Part shown: positions 37,919-44,886 of the stretch, one piece after another
How the letters are laid out: each line of letters starts with the position of its first letter
Numbering within the stretch: position 1 is the stretch's first letter
Source: Alcaligenes faecalis
Lineage (GTDB): Bacteria > Pseudomonadota > Gammaproteobacteria > Burkholderiales > Burkholderiaceae_B
Direction: 5' to 3'
NCBI RefSeq assembly: GCF_005311025.1
Contig: NZ_CP031747.1
Span: forward strand, 930,001 to 994,000
Length of the DNA: 64,000 bases
The notes under the pieces: generated by a model
Seen by the model: only the letters and a program-made list of their open reading frames with translations
The model's database searches: none
Told to the model about the DNA's origin: nothing
Position numbers and translations under genes: made by a program

Positions 37919-38398
37919 ATGAAAAAGATCCTACGTCTCGAACAGCGCGAAGCGCGCTTGATGGTGGACGCGGCGATTGCCAAATCCAAGGAGATTGGCG
38001 TGCTGGAGACCGTTTGCGTGGTTGACGAAGGGGGCTACCCCATCGTGATGGAGCGCATGGATGGGGCACGTATTACCGGCGCCCAGATTGCCTGGAACAA
38101 GGCGTTTACCGCTGCAGGCCACAAGCGCTCCACCCATTTGTTCACCACGCCGCCTAATGGCCCCGCCTTGCCGGGTAACGAAGCCTTCGGGATTCAGTTG
38201 AGCTTTGAAGGTCGCTTTGCTGCTTTTGTAGGCGGCTACCCCATCGTGGTCAACGGCGAAGTCATTGGTGGCATAGGCCTGAGCGGTGGTAACGGCGAGC
38301 AGGATACGGCAGCCGGTGTTGCTGGCTTGCAGGCCTTGGCCGAGGCCTTGAAGGCAGAGGGTCTGGACGTGCTGGTTCAGGCGGACATCAAGAAATAG
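37919..38398 (+). CDS. GlcG/HbpS-family protein
   Basis: 159 residues. The family pattern LVVDEGGYPIVMERMDGA (here VCVVDEGG...) and the C-terminal GGIGLSGGNGEQD motif are clear. GlcG/HbpS proteins form octamers; HbpS binds haem, while others are found in catabolic operons with dioxygenases or as cofactor-linked accessory proteins. Role here is unknown; its place between the dehydrogenase and the reductase suggests an accessory or isomerase-like function for the oxygenase pathway. Confidence 0.85.
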   Translation: MKKILRLEQREARLMVDAAIAKSKEIGVLETVCVVDEGGYPIVMERMDGARITGAQIAWNKAFTAAGHKRSTHLFTTPPNGPALPGNEAFGIQLSFEGRFAAFVGGYPIVVNGEVIGGIGLSGGNGEQDTAAGVAGLQALAEALKAEGLDVLVQADIKK

Positions 38399-38418
38399 TG
38401 GCATCAGGAGGACGGGTC

Positions 38419-39453
38419 ATGGCCCATCGTGTCGATATCAAGGAAACCGGCGAGCAGTTTTGGGTAGAACCGCAAGAGACCATCTTGCAGGCCGCCCAGC
38501 GCCAAGGCGTGCGCATTTATAGCGACTGCGAGTTTGGTGGCTGCGGGACCTGCCGCATTCAGGTCACCCGTGGGAAGGTTTGTTATGAGGATGACTGCCT
38601 GCCCATGAGCATTGCTGATGAAGAACACGAGCAGGGCCATGCCGCCGCCTGCCAGGCACGGCTCGATGCCGATATTGAGATCAGTCTGGCCGCACATCGA
38701 GATGACTTGCCTGAAACCCGGCAAGTCCGGGCGCAGGTTCACAGCGTGGAAAGGGCATGTCAGGGGATCTGGCGTCTGATTTTACAGTTGCCGCAGGACG
38801 TGCAAGTGTCGTTCCGTCCAGGTCAGTATCTGAACATCTTGTTCGAGGACGGGCGTGCACGCAGTTTTTCCATGGCCAATGCCGATGCCGCACAGGGGCG
38901 CATTGAATTGCATGTGCGGGAAGTGGAGGGTGGGCGTTTCACCCAGGTATGTTTGCCGACCCTGAAAGCGGGCGACGAGCTGCTGCTGGAACTGCCCTTG
39001 GGCGTGTTCTATTGGCGTGAGCGCGACTGGCGACCCATGGTCATGGTGGCAACCGGAACTGGCATTGCCCCCATCAAGGCGATTCTGGAGTCCTTGCTGG
39101 ACAAGGATGATTGCCCGCCTGTCAGCCTGTATTGGGGAATGAATCGGCCCGAAGACCTGTATCTGGCCCAGGAGATTGAATCTTGGGCTGAGCGCTTGTG
39201 CGAGTTCCGTTTTGTCCCTGTGCTCTCCCATGCTGACGAGAGTTGGCAAGGCGCGCGCGGCTATGTGCAGCAACAGGTGTGCCGGGATGAACCTGACCTG
39301 TCAGAGCATGCCATTTATTTGTGTGGCTCGCCCGTGATGATTGAGCAGGCCCGTGGTTTGTTCAAGGAGCATGGCGCCAATGAGCAGTTCATGTATGCCG
39401 ACGCCTTCAACTTTCAGTCTGATCCCAGCTCGGCAGAGCCTTCTCTTGTCTAG
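38419..39453 (+). CDS. 2Fe-2S flavoprotein reductase (ferredoxin-NAD(P)H reductase)
   Basis: 344 residues. An N-terminal plant-type 2Fe-2S domain has Cys37, Cys42, Cys45 and Cys78 (DCEFGGCGTC). An FAD domain (RSFSMAN) and an NAD domain (VATGTGIAPIKAI, CGSPVMIEQA) follow. The order Fe-S, FAD, NAD matches phenol-hydroxylase and toluene-monooxygenase reductases. AGGAGG lies 7 nt before the ATG. It should take electrons from NAD(P)H and pass them to the diiron protein, directly or through the two small ferredoxins. Confidence 0.9.
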   Translation: MAHRVDIKETGEQFWVEPQETILQAAQRQGVRIYSDCEFGGCGTCRIQVTRGKVCYEDDCLPMSIADEEHEQGHAAACQARLDADIEISLAAHRDDLPETRQVRAQVHSVERACQGIWRLILQLPQDVQVSFRPGQYLNILFEDGRARSFSMANADAAQGRIELHVREVEGGRFTQVCLPTLKAGDELLLELPLGVFYWRERDWRPMVMVATGTGIAPIKAILESLLDKDDCPPVSLYWGMNRPEDLYLAQEIESWAERLCEFRFVPVLSHADESWQGARGYVQQQVCRDEPDLSEHAIYLCGSPVMIEQARGLFKEHGANEQFMYADAFNFQSDPSSAEPSLV

Positions 39454-39641
39454 GCTCGGTGGGGGAGTTGGTCCTGACCGGCTTCGGGGTCGCGCTTCTT
39501 GCGGCCGCCAAACAGTTCAGTTAATGAGGGCAGGTTGATGAGCGGGATACGACGGCGCAGATGCTTGCGCTTTGCCAAGTGTGGCAGCAACTGCTCGCCG
39601 ACGGGACGCTGCAGATAGCGAAGTTCGACGGGGGTTTTCAT
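39450..39641 (-). CDS. Possible small basic protein, divergent from the ferredoxin operon
   Basis: A 63-residue frame, MKTPVELRYLQRP to DQLPHRA, rich in Arg, Lys, Leu and Pro. Codon choice is GC3-rich (CTG, CGC, AAG, GGC, ATC), like real genes here. One of the two GTATAC sites of this gap is 34 bp upstream of its start, as if it had its own controlled promoter. It overlaps the reductase stop by 4 bp. No family is recognised and the ribosome binding site is poor, so the call is tentative. Confidence 0.42.
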   Translation of the reverse strand: MKTPVELRYLQRPVGEQLLPHLAKRKHLRRRIPLINLPSLTELFGGRKKRDPEAGQDQLPHRA

Positions 39642-39669
39642 GATGATCTCGTTAATGGGTTTGAATTGA

Positions 39670-39686
39670 ATTAAGTATACCGCAAT
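39670..39686. promoter_or_regulatory. GTATAC operator 4, towards the small minus-strand frame
   Basis: GAATTAAGTATACCGCAATAG-like context, core GTATAC at 39675-39680, right half ACCG shared with operators 2 and 5. It lies 34 bp upstream of the small minus-strand gene and 163 bp upstream of the ferredoxin start. Confidence 0.65.
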
Positions 39687-39761
39687 AGGGGTTTCTACTC
39701 AAATTGACGGATATTTGTGTCTAAAAACAAGAAAAACTGTTGCTTGAAGGTTGCGGTTTTT

Positions 39762-39779
39762 ATCTTGGTATACCGTTCT
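39762..39779. promoter_or_regulatory. GTATAC operator 5, before the ferredoxin operon
   Basis: ATCTTGGTATACCGTTCT, core GTATAC at 39768-39773, 70 bp upstream of the first ferredoxin start. It has the full GGTATACC palindrome and the CGTT flank, and is the best single match to the group consensus. Confidence 0.75.
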
Positions 39780-39842
39780 TGGTTTTTCAGGCGGTCAGGG
39801 CTCGCAATCCGGTCGCATTATTGGCAGCCAGCAGGAGGTTTC

Positions 39843-40151
39843 ATGCCAACCATTACTTTTCATAAAAACGGCCAGACGCATGTGGGTGAGGTGCAGGAGA
39901 ACACCAATCTGGTGGTCCGGGCGGGTATCAAGCAATTTCCCTTTCCGCATTTGACCTACGGTTGTGGCATGGGCAAGTGCGCTAAGTGTGCCTGCCGTGT
40001 TCTGGAGGGGGGCGAGCATTTGCCAGCGGCCAACTGGAAAGAGAAAAAACAATTGGGCGAGCGACTCGATCAGGGCTGGCGGCTGGCCTGTCAGCTATGG
40101 ATTAATCAGGACATCGTTCTGGAGCAAGCTGAAACACAGGAGGTGCAGTGA
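39843..40151 (+). CDS. 2Fe-2S ferredoxin, first copy
   Basis: 102 residues. Cluster ligands Cys41, Cys46, Cys49 and Cys83 (CGMGKCAKC ... ACQ) follow the C-x4-C-x2-C ... C plant-type pattern. The start is set by AGGAGG 4 nt upstream. It is the first gene of an operon with a small unknown protein, a second ferredoxin, an ornithine-cyclodeaminase-family enzyme and a 118-residue protein. It likely relays electrons between the reductase and the diiron oxidase. Confidence 0.9.
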   Translation: MPTITFHKNGQTHVGEVQENTNLVVRAGIKQFPFPHLTYGCGMGKCAKCACRVLEGGEHLPAANWKEKKQLGERLDQGWRLACQLWINQDIVLEQAETQEVQ

Positions 40152-40495
40152 TGTATGTGGTGCTGACCAGCAAGCCAGGGGAATACCGCACGGAACCGGG
40201 CGTGGGCGTGGAGATGGTGGCGGCCTATGAATACCATTTTCAGGGTCGTTTCAAGGCGGTGTTTGCCATTGCGCGTATTCAGGAAGGCTCGCGCGTTCGC
40301 ATTGTGGAAGAGACGCCAAATGGCACGGTCAATGACATCCCTACCCGGCAAATGGAAAAGTTTGCAACAGTCGAACAGGCTTATGAAGAACTGGCCGGAT
40401 TGACGCACTTTGGCAGCATACAAGCCGAATTGCGTCAGTGTGAGCTTGACGGTCACCAGGCAGGGGCACAGACCCCGGCACAGCAGCAATCCTGA
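40151..40495 (+). CDS. Unrecognised 114-residue protein between two ferredoxins
   Basis: Starts MYVVLTSKPGEYRTE with a start codon overlapping the ferredoxin stop (TGATG). It is a compact, soluble alpha/beta-looking sequence (GRFKAVFAIARI, SRVRIVEE, IPTRQMEKFATVEQAYEEL) with no Cys cluster except one near the end and no membrane segment. No family is recognised. The tight spacing to both ferredoxins suggests an effector, scaffold or coupling subunit of the electron-transfer chain. Confidence 0.8.
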   Translation: MYVVLTSKPGEYRTEPGVGVEMVAAYEYHFQGRFKAVFAIARIQEGSRVRIVEETPNGTVNDIPTRQMEKFATVEQAYEELAGLTHFGSIQAELRQCELDGHQAGAQTPAQQQS

Positions 40496-40506
40496 GGTAG
40501 CAGAAT

Positions 40507-40785
40507 ATGGTTCAGATTACATTTGCGTCGAATAATGATTTGGTGGTGTCTGCCGCCGAGAACAGTAACTTGCTGCGGGTTTCCATCCGCGAGCGCGGTG
40601 GCATCCCGTTCAAATGCGGGGGCGGGATCTGCGGCACCTGCAAGTGCCGAATTACGAAAGGGCTGAGCAATACGGATGAGGTCAAGGCCAAGGAGCACAA
40701 GCATTTGTCCGAGCAGGATCTGGCAGAGGGTTTTCGTATGGCGTGCCAGACCTTTGTTCGTGGTGACGTTACGGTGAGCTGGTAA
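40507..40785 (+). CDS. 2Fe-2S ferredoxin, second copy
   Basis: 92 residues. Ligands Cys37, Cys42, Cys45 and Cys80 (CGGGICGTC ... ACQ). It differs clearly from the first ferredoxin outside the cluster loop, so it is not a recent duplicate. The start follows GAGGTAGCAGAAT. Two ferredoxins with one reductase imply separate redox partners or a two-step electron relay. Confidence 0.92.
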   Translation: MVQITFASNNDLVVSAAENSNLLRVSIRERGGIPFKCGGGICGTCKCRITKGLSNTDEVKAKEHKHLSEQDLAEGFRMACQTFVRGDVTVSW

Positions 40786-40796
40786 AAGGAGCGGCC

Positions 40797-41741
40797 ATGC
40801 TGCATTTGACCGATCAGCAACTACACGAGCTGCTTGATGCGCCTGCCGTACAAGAGGTGCTGGAGCAGGCTTTCATCGAGTTTGGGCAGGGCCACGCGGC
40901 CCAGCAGCGTCGTGTACGCACGCAGGTGGGCGATACCCGCTTGTCGACCTTGGGTGCGGTCATCCCAGGCCAGCAAGTGGCGGGTGCCAAGATTTATACG
41001 ACCGTGCATGGCGCATTCAATTTTGTCATTGTGCTGTTTGATGCACTGAGCGGACAGGCTTTGGCCACCTTGGATGCTGGCGCGATCACGCAATGGCGTA
41101 CTGCAGCCTGCTCGGTACTGGCAGCACAGCGTGGCGCCAATCCCCATTCGCAAACCTTGGGAGTGCTGGGTCTGGGTGCCCAGGGGATGGCGCATGCCCT
41201 GCAGTTTTGCCAGACTTTTGATTTGCAGCGTGTGCTGGTGTGGAGCCCGAATGTCGATGAGAAGCGCTGCCACCAGCTGGAGCTGGAGTGTGGTGTGCCT
41301 GTGCGAGCCGCCCGAGCGGAAGAGATCGCCGCACAGGCGGATATTCTGGTCACGGCCAGCCGCAGTCGCGATCCCCTGTTTGATGGACGCAGCCTGAAGC
41401 CCGGCTGCTTTGTCGCCGCCGTTGGCTCCAGTTTGCCAACAGCGCGGGAATTGGATGATGCCTGCCTGCAGCGGGCAGGCAAGATTGTGGTGGAGTGGGG
41501 TGAGCAGACTCTCGCGGAGGCGGGGGACCTGATTCTGGCCGCGTCCGATTGCGGTGTTTCGGACAAGTTGTGCGAGTTAAGCGATTGGTTGCAATTAGAC
41601 CGGGGACAAGGCTACGACGCACAGGGAATTTGCGTGTATAAATCAGTGGGTGTGGCGATTGAAGATATTGCCGTCGCTGGATTGGCGTATCGCCGTCATC
41701 AGCTTGGCAAGACAGCGCAGGAGGCGCTTGCCGCACACTGA
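40797..41741 (+). CDS. Ornithine cyclodeaminase / mu-crystallin family protein
   Basis: 314 residues. The Rossmann motif GVLGLGAQGMAHAL near residue 120, the preceding VHGAFNF and TAACSVLA region, and WRTAA-like motifs define the family. Members act as ornithine cyclodeaminase, alanine dehydrogenase, ketimine or pyrroline-carboxylate reductase, so the reaction is open. AAAGGAG lies 6 nt before the ATG. In this cluster it could reduce or cleave an imine released by oxidation of an amine. Confidence 0.9.
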   Translation: MLHLTDQQLHELLDAPAVQEVLEQAFIEFGQGHAAQQRRVRTQVGDTRLSTLGAVIPGQQVAGAKIYTTVHGAFNFVIVLFDALSGQALATLDAGAITQWRTAACSVLAAQRGANPHSQTLGVLGLGAQGMAHALQFCQTFDLQRVLVWSPNVDEKRCHQLELECGVPVRAARAEEIAAQADILVTASRSRDPLFDGRSLKPGCFVAAVGSSLPTARELDDACLQRAGKIVVEWGEQTLAEAGDLILAASDCGVSDKLCELSDWLQLDRGQGYDAQGICVYKSVGVAIEDIAVAGLAYRRHQLGKTAQEALAAH

Positions 41742-41777
41742 AAAACGACAATAATTCAAGCATGTTGGGGGTAGGCA

Positions 41778-42134
41778 ATGGGGATGGCAGGCTTTTCTTC
41801 TTTAGGCGAATTCAAGCAGGCACTGACCCGGGACTACAACCGCATCAACAGCAGTATTTTTGCATCAGGTGTCGTGACGCTGAAGATTGATGTGCTGGAG
41901 GATCGGATCAGCATGTTGGCGGTTCATAAACGCCAGCCTGCCTTGCAGACGTTGAGCCGTGAAAATGCACATATTGCTGATCTGGCGGATCTGTATCTGA
42001 TCAAGGCCTTCAAAAAGGAGATGAAGCAGGTTTTGGTGGACGAATATGGGCTGGATGTGGTGGCCATATTCAAGGACTACGACGCCGCGGCGCAATTGTC
42101 TTCCACCATGGTGTTGTTGCAAAAAGGAGTGTGA
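41778..42134 (+). CDS. 118-residue protein, possible DUF2294-like fold
   Basis: Soluble, begins MGMAGFSSLGEFKQALTRDY. A beta strand (VVTLKIDVLEDRISMLAVHKR), a long charged helix (LADLYLIKAFKKEMKQVLVDEYGL) and a strand with AIFKDYDAA give a pattern like DUF2294 proteins. The match is by pattern only and weak. It ends the ferredoxin operon, 36 bp after the cyclodeaminase-like gene; function unknown. Confidence 0.7.
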   Translation: MGMAGFSSLGEFKQALTRDYNRINSSIFASGVVTLKIDVLEDRISMLAVHKRQPALQTLSRENAHIADLADLYLIKAFKKEMKQVLVDEYGLDVVAIFKDYDAAAQLSSTMVLLQKGV

Positions 42135-42382
42135 ATGCAGTGGCATTGGTGAGAACCGTTGCCCTGAATTCCGAACCGATAAAAAGAAGCTGACTGGTAG
42201 ACAGTCTTGTTGTCCTTCCGTCCGCAGTGGATTGCCTGATGTGCAATTTGCTCTGGAGCCAAGCCCAGGCCCTGACAGGTCCGCTTGGGGAAGTTGCCGA
42301 CAGGAAGTGCTCGCATACCGCCGGCCTCGGACTCTGGGATACCCCAGGGTTCGAGGCCGGCTTTTTATTTGGAGACAAAATC
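42135..42382 (+). ncRNA. Structured 5' leader of the NIF3-like gene, candidate cis-regulatory RNA
   Basis: 248 nt without a gene. It can form GACTG-N5-CAGTC (42192-42206), then CCAAGC ... GCTTGG (42259-42264 / 42283-42288) enclosing a second hairpin of GGCCCT and AGGTCC, and finally the terminator hairpin at 42320-42366. Because the terminator ends 17 nt before the start codon, a promoter cannot fit between them, so transcripts from upstream must read through under control. I do not recognise any known riboswitch class. The transcription start is not known. Confidence 0.55.
42320..42366 (+). terminator. Intrinsic terminator just before the NIF3-like start codon
   Basis: The stem GCCGGCCTCG / CGAGGCCGGC (10 bp, perfect) holds an inner CTGGG / CCCAG stem, and TTTTT follows at once. 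The ribosome binding site GGAGA begins 5 nt later. It may end the ferredoxin operon and also gate NIF3 expression by attenuation. Confidence 0.85.
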
Positions 42383-43405
42383 ATGGCCTATGTAGCCGAT
42401 TTGCTGGATGCATTGAACGTAATCACGGGGGGACGCATGGTGTCCTGTATGGATGAGGTCAAATGCGGCCACCATCCCTTCGTGATCTGGAAGTCCTCTG
42501 GAATTTACGGCAAGGAAGTACTGGAAATCCCAGGCTTGATTCATGGGGACCCTAACAAGGAAGTGCGCAAGGTGGCGGTGTGCATGACCATGTCCGAATT
42601 GAGCATTGAGCTGGCGGGCGCAACCGGGGTGGACGCCATTGTTGCGCATCATCCGATCGCCGATGCCGCCAGTTGCGGGGGCGTGACCCTGAAGGATTAC
42701 CTGGACCTGTATGGGGTGGCTGCCCTGGAGTGTCATGAGGCGTTTCATGGTTTGCATCCGGGCATCGCGTATCTGCATGGCCACAAAGTCGCTAAAAGCG
42801 ATATTGCCTATGGAGGCATTCATGGCAATGTGATGTTCGTGGGCGAACCATTGGATGGGGTGAGCACTTTGGGCGACATGCTGGATCGGCTTGACGGCTT
42901 CATGGGGCTGGATCTGGAGGATCAGGTCTTGCAGGCCGAACGCCGCATCAAGGGCAATGAAAACATTCTGGAGACCAGCACCTTGACGCGTGGTGCGATT
43001 CGGCTAGGGGAGCGCAACAGTCGCGTCGGGCGTATTTTGCACATTTTTCCGCATACGGGATTCAGCCCCGACCATCTGCGTCAGGCGGTGGCCGAGAACC
43101 CGGGCGTTGACACGGTGCTGGCCTCTATCAGCCGGGTCTACGACGGTCATGCGCTTATCGAATGTGCTCGTGAATTGGGTCTGAATTTCCTGGTGGGCAA
43201 TAGCCACGTGCTGGAGATCCTGGAGAATGGCCTGCCCTTGGCCTATGCCTTGAGTGCCTTGCTCGATGGCGTCGAGGTGGTGATGTTCCGTGATCGGGTG
43301 ACGTCCACGCCTGTGCACCAGGTGGGTGGGGCCCGCCTGCGTGAATACGCCCAGCATTTTTCGACGGCTCATTTGATGGGCAAGAACGTGTTGAGCTTCC
43401 AGTAG
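42383..43405 (+). CDS. NIF3-like dinuclear-metal protein
   Basis: 340 residues. The NIF3/DUF34 metal-site motifs are visible: VDAIVAHHPIAD, with the double His, and near the end NSHVLEILENGLPLAYAL, with His and Glu. NIF3 proteins form hexamer cages binding two metals and have no established general reaction. The start is fixed by GGAGA 7 nt upstream; a longer frame runs back into the leader but starts inside its hairpins. The Gate permease follows after 26 bp. Confidence 0.85.
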   Translation: MAYVADLLDALNVITGGRMVSCMDEVKCGHHPFVIWKSSGIYGKEVLEIPGLIHGDPNKEVRKVAVCMTMSELSIELAGATGVDAIVAHHPIADAASCGGVTLKDYLDLYGVAALECHEAFHGLHPGIAYLHGHKVAKSDIAYGGIHGNVMFVGEPLDGVSTLGDMLDRLDGFMGLDLEDQVLQAERRIKGNENILETSTLTRGAIRLGERNSRVGRILHIFPHTGFSPDHLRQAVAENPGVDTVLASISRVYDGHALIECARELGLNFLVGNSHVLEILENGLPLAYALSALLDGVEVVMFRDRVTSTPVHQVGGARLREYAQHFSTAHLMGKNVLSFQ

Positions 43406-43431
43406 GTCCAGCTTCCTGAACGGAGAGAGAC

Positions 43432-44538
43432 ATGGATAACAAAACAATAGAAATAGACAAAGTAGTGCATGTAGCGCCTGCGGGCCGTCGGCCCATGGAG
43501 CGTATCGAGGCGGTGGGCCTGGGCTTGCTGCTGCTCGCCATGCTGACGCTGTTTTTCTTTCCCGCTACCTTGTCGGGCGCGTTTGATACGGTGCTCAACA
43601 AGGTCAAGCCCGTGGTGGTGGATGTATTTTTGACCGGGCAGGTTGGGGTGGCTGTCATTATCAGCGTCATCATTGGACGCTTGCTGGAGCGTTTGGGTTT
43701 TACCGATGCCATGATGCGAGTGTTCATACCGGCGATGCGGGCCATTGGAATCAATCCGGCCGTCATTATTCCCAGCGTGTACAACATTTTTGGCGATATC
43801 AACGCCGCTGGTCGTATTTCGGGGCCTTTGTTGCGGCAGGCTGGTGCAACCAAGGACGAGCAAAAGATTGCGGTAGCCACGATGGTGCAGTCTCAGCAGT
43901 CGTTCTCCACGTTCATGCTGGGCATGATGGCTTTGACCTTTGCCGGGGTGAATGTCTTTGCCGTTGTGCTGATTGCGATCTTCGGCCCCTTGTTGCTCTC
44001 CCCTTTATTGCTGTCGCGGCTGGTTTACCGCAATGTTCGCTCGGTGGATCTGCTGGCAGCCCCCCGTTTCACACCGAATATCGATTTTGCGCCCATGCTG
44101 TTCAAGGCCGCCCGCGAAGGAGTGGAACTGTTGCTGCTGATCCTGATCCCGGCTGTGGCCCTGGTGTTCTGTGTCATTGGTTTGCTTGAACATATCGGCA
44201 TTTGGGCACCTATCAGCGATGTGCTTGAGCGCGGTCTGCTTGCGCTGAATATTCACCCTGAAACGGGCGTGCTGGCGATGCTGGTCAGCCCCACTTTGGC
44301 AATGGGCAAGTTGCAGGCGATGGCTTCCACACTGGATCCATCTTTGGTAGTGGGTTCATTTGTACTAGCGTCGTCCGGTTTGCCCTTATCGGCTGTCTTT
44401 GGACAGATTCCGGTGGTCTGGGCTGAATGCTCGGATCTGAATGAAAAAGAAGTCATGCTGGCCGCCGTTCTGGGCATTGTGATGCGCTTGTTGACGGCAG
44501 TGGTACTGGCTGTGTTTCTCACGCCTTTGATTGTCTGA
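43432..44538 (+). CDS. Gate-domain (nucleoside-recognition / YjiH-like) membrane protein
   Basis: 368 residues, about eight to ten membrane segments in two similar halves, each with a Gate-type pattern (SVIIGRLLERLGFTDAMM; GLLEHIGIWAPISDVLERG). A soluble N-terminal tail of about 20 residues precedes. Gate proteins are thought to move nucleosides or related small molecules. GGAGAG lies 5 nt before the ATG. It shares the attenuated transcript with the NIF3-like gene and is followed by a terminator. Confidence 0.8.
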   Translation: MDNKTIEIDKVVHVAPAGRRPMERIEAVGLGLLLLAMLTLFFFPATLSGAFDTVLNKVKPVVVDVFLTGQVGVAVIISVIIGRLLERLGFTDAMMRVFIPAMRAIGINPAVIIPSVYNIFGDINAAGRISGPLLRQAGATKDEQKIAVATMVQSQQSFSTFMLGMMALTFAGVNVFAVVLIAIFGPLLLSPLLLSRLVYRNVRSVDLLAAPRFTPNIDFAPMLFKAAREGVELLLLILIPAVALVFCVIGLLEHIGIWAPISDVLERGLLALNIHPETGVLAMLVSPTLAMGKLQAMASTLDPSLVVGSFVLASSGLPLSAVFGQIPVVWAECSDLNEKEVMLAAVLGIVMRLLTAVVLAVFLTPLIV

Positions 44539-44567
44539 GTTCCTGTTTGTAGTTCCCCCCACTTTAG

Positions 44568-44597
44568 GAGCGCTGATGTTGGCGCTCTTTTTTTATT
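44568..44597 (+). terminator. Intrinsic terminator after the Gate protein gene
   Basis: GAGCGC / GCGCTC with an 8-nt loop followed by eight T. It closes the accessory cluster. Confidence 0.9.
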
Positions 44598-44886
44598 TTG
44601 TCTGTTTTCTCCAGGCGTGGTGACTGCCATCGAACTGCCATAAAACTGTAACAGGGCTGAAAGAACACTTGTTTAACCTGAGCCTGTCGTAGTCTTTTTA
44701 AGGCAGGGCACCTCGGTGACTCTGGTTCTTTAAGTTGATGCCTTTTTCTGTCCGGCAGCGTGCGCTGCGGCCCATTGCGCTTATTGATGCTTTGCTTTTG
44801 TGTCCGGTGTTGCGCCGTGCTGCAAAGCAGGATGCCGGGTGTGGCTTGGTGATGTATTGGCCTGAATGCCTTGTAGGGGACGGAGC
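44598..44886. other. Intergenic gap before the metallo-beta-lactamase-fold gene
   Basis: About 290 bp (348 bp from the Gate stop codon). No open frame of note. It contains CTTTTTAAGGCAGGGCACCTCGG-like unstructured sequence and probably the promoter of the next gene; I see no clear operator or RNA fold. Confidence 0.4.

Noticed and set aside
42135-42382. Match of the NIF3 leader to known riboswitch classes
   Set aside because: I compared by eye with TPP, cobalamin, glycine, guanidine, fluoride, manganese and SAM-II patterns and found no convincing conserved core. It stays an orphan candidate.
42227-42382. A 52-codon N-terminal extension of the NIF3-like protein
   Set aside because: It runs through the leader hairpins and the terminator stem, and the internal ATG at 42383 has a clear GGAGA ribosome binding site.
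30801-44600. The cluster as a known aromatic ring-cleavage or amine-oxidation operon
   Set aside because: No Rieske oxygenase alpha subunit, ring-cleavage dioxygenase, glutamylpolyamine synthetase or flavin amine oxidase is present, so no named pathway fits.
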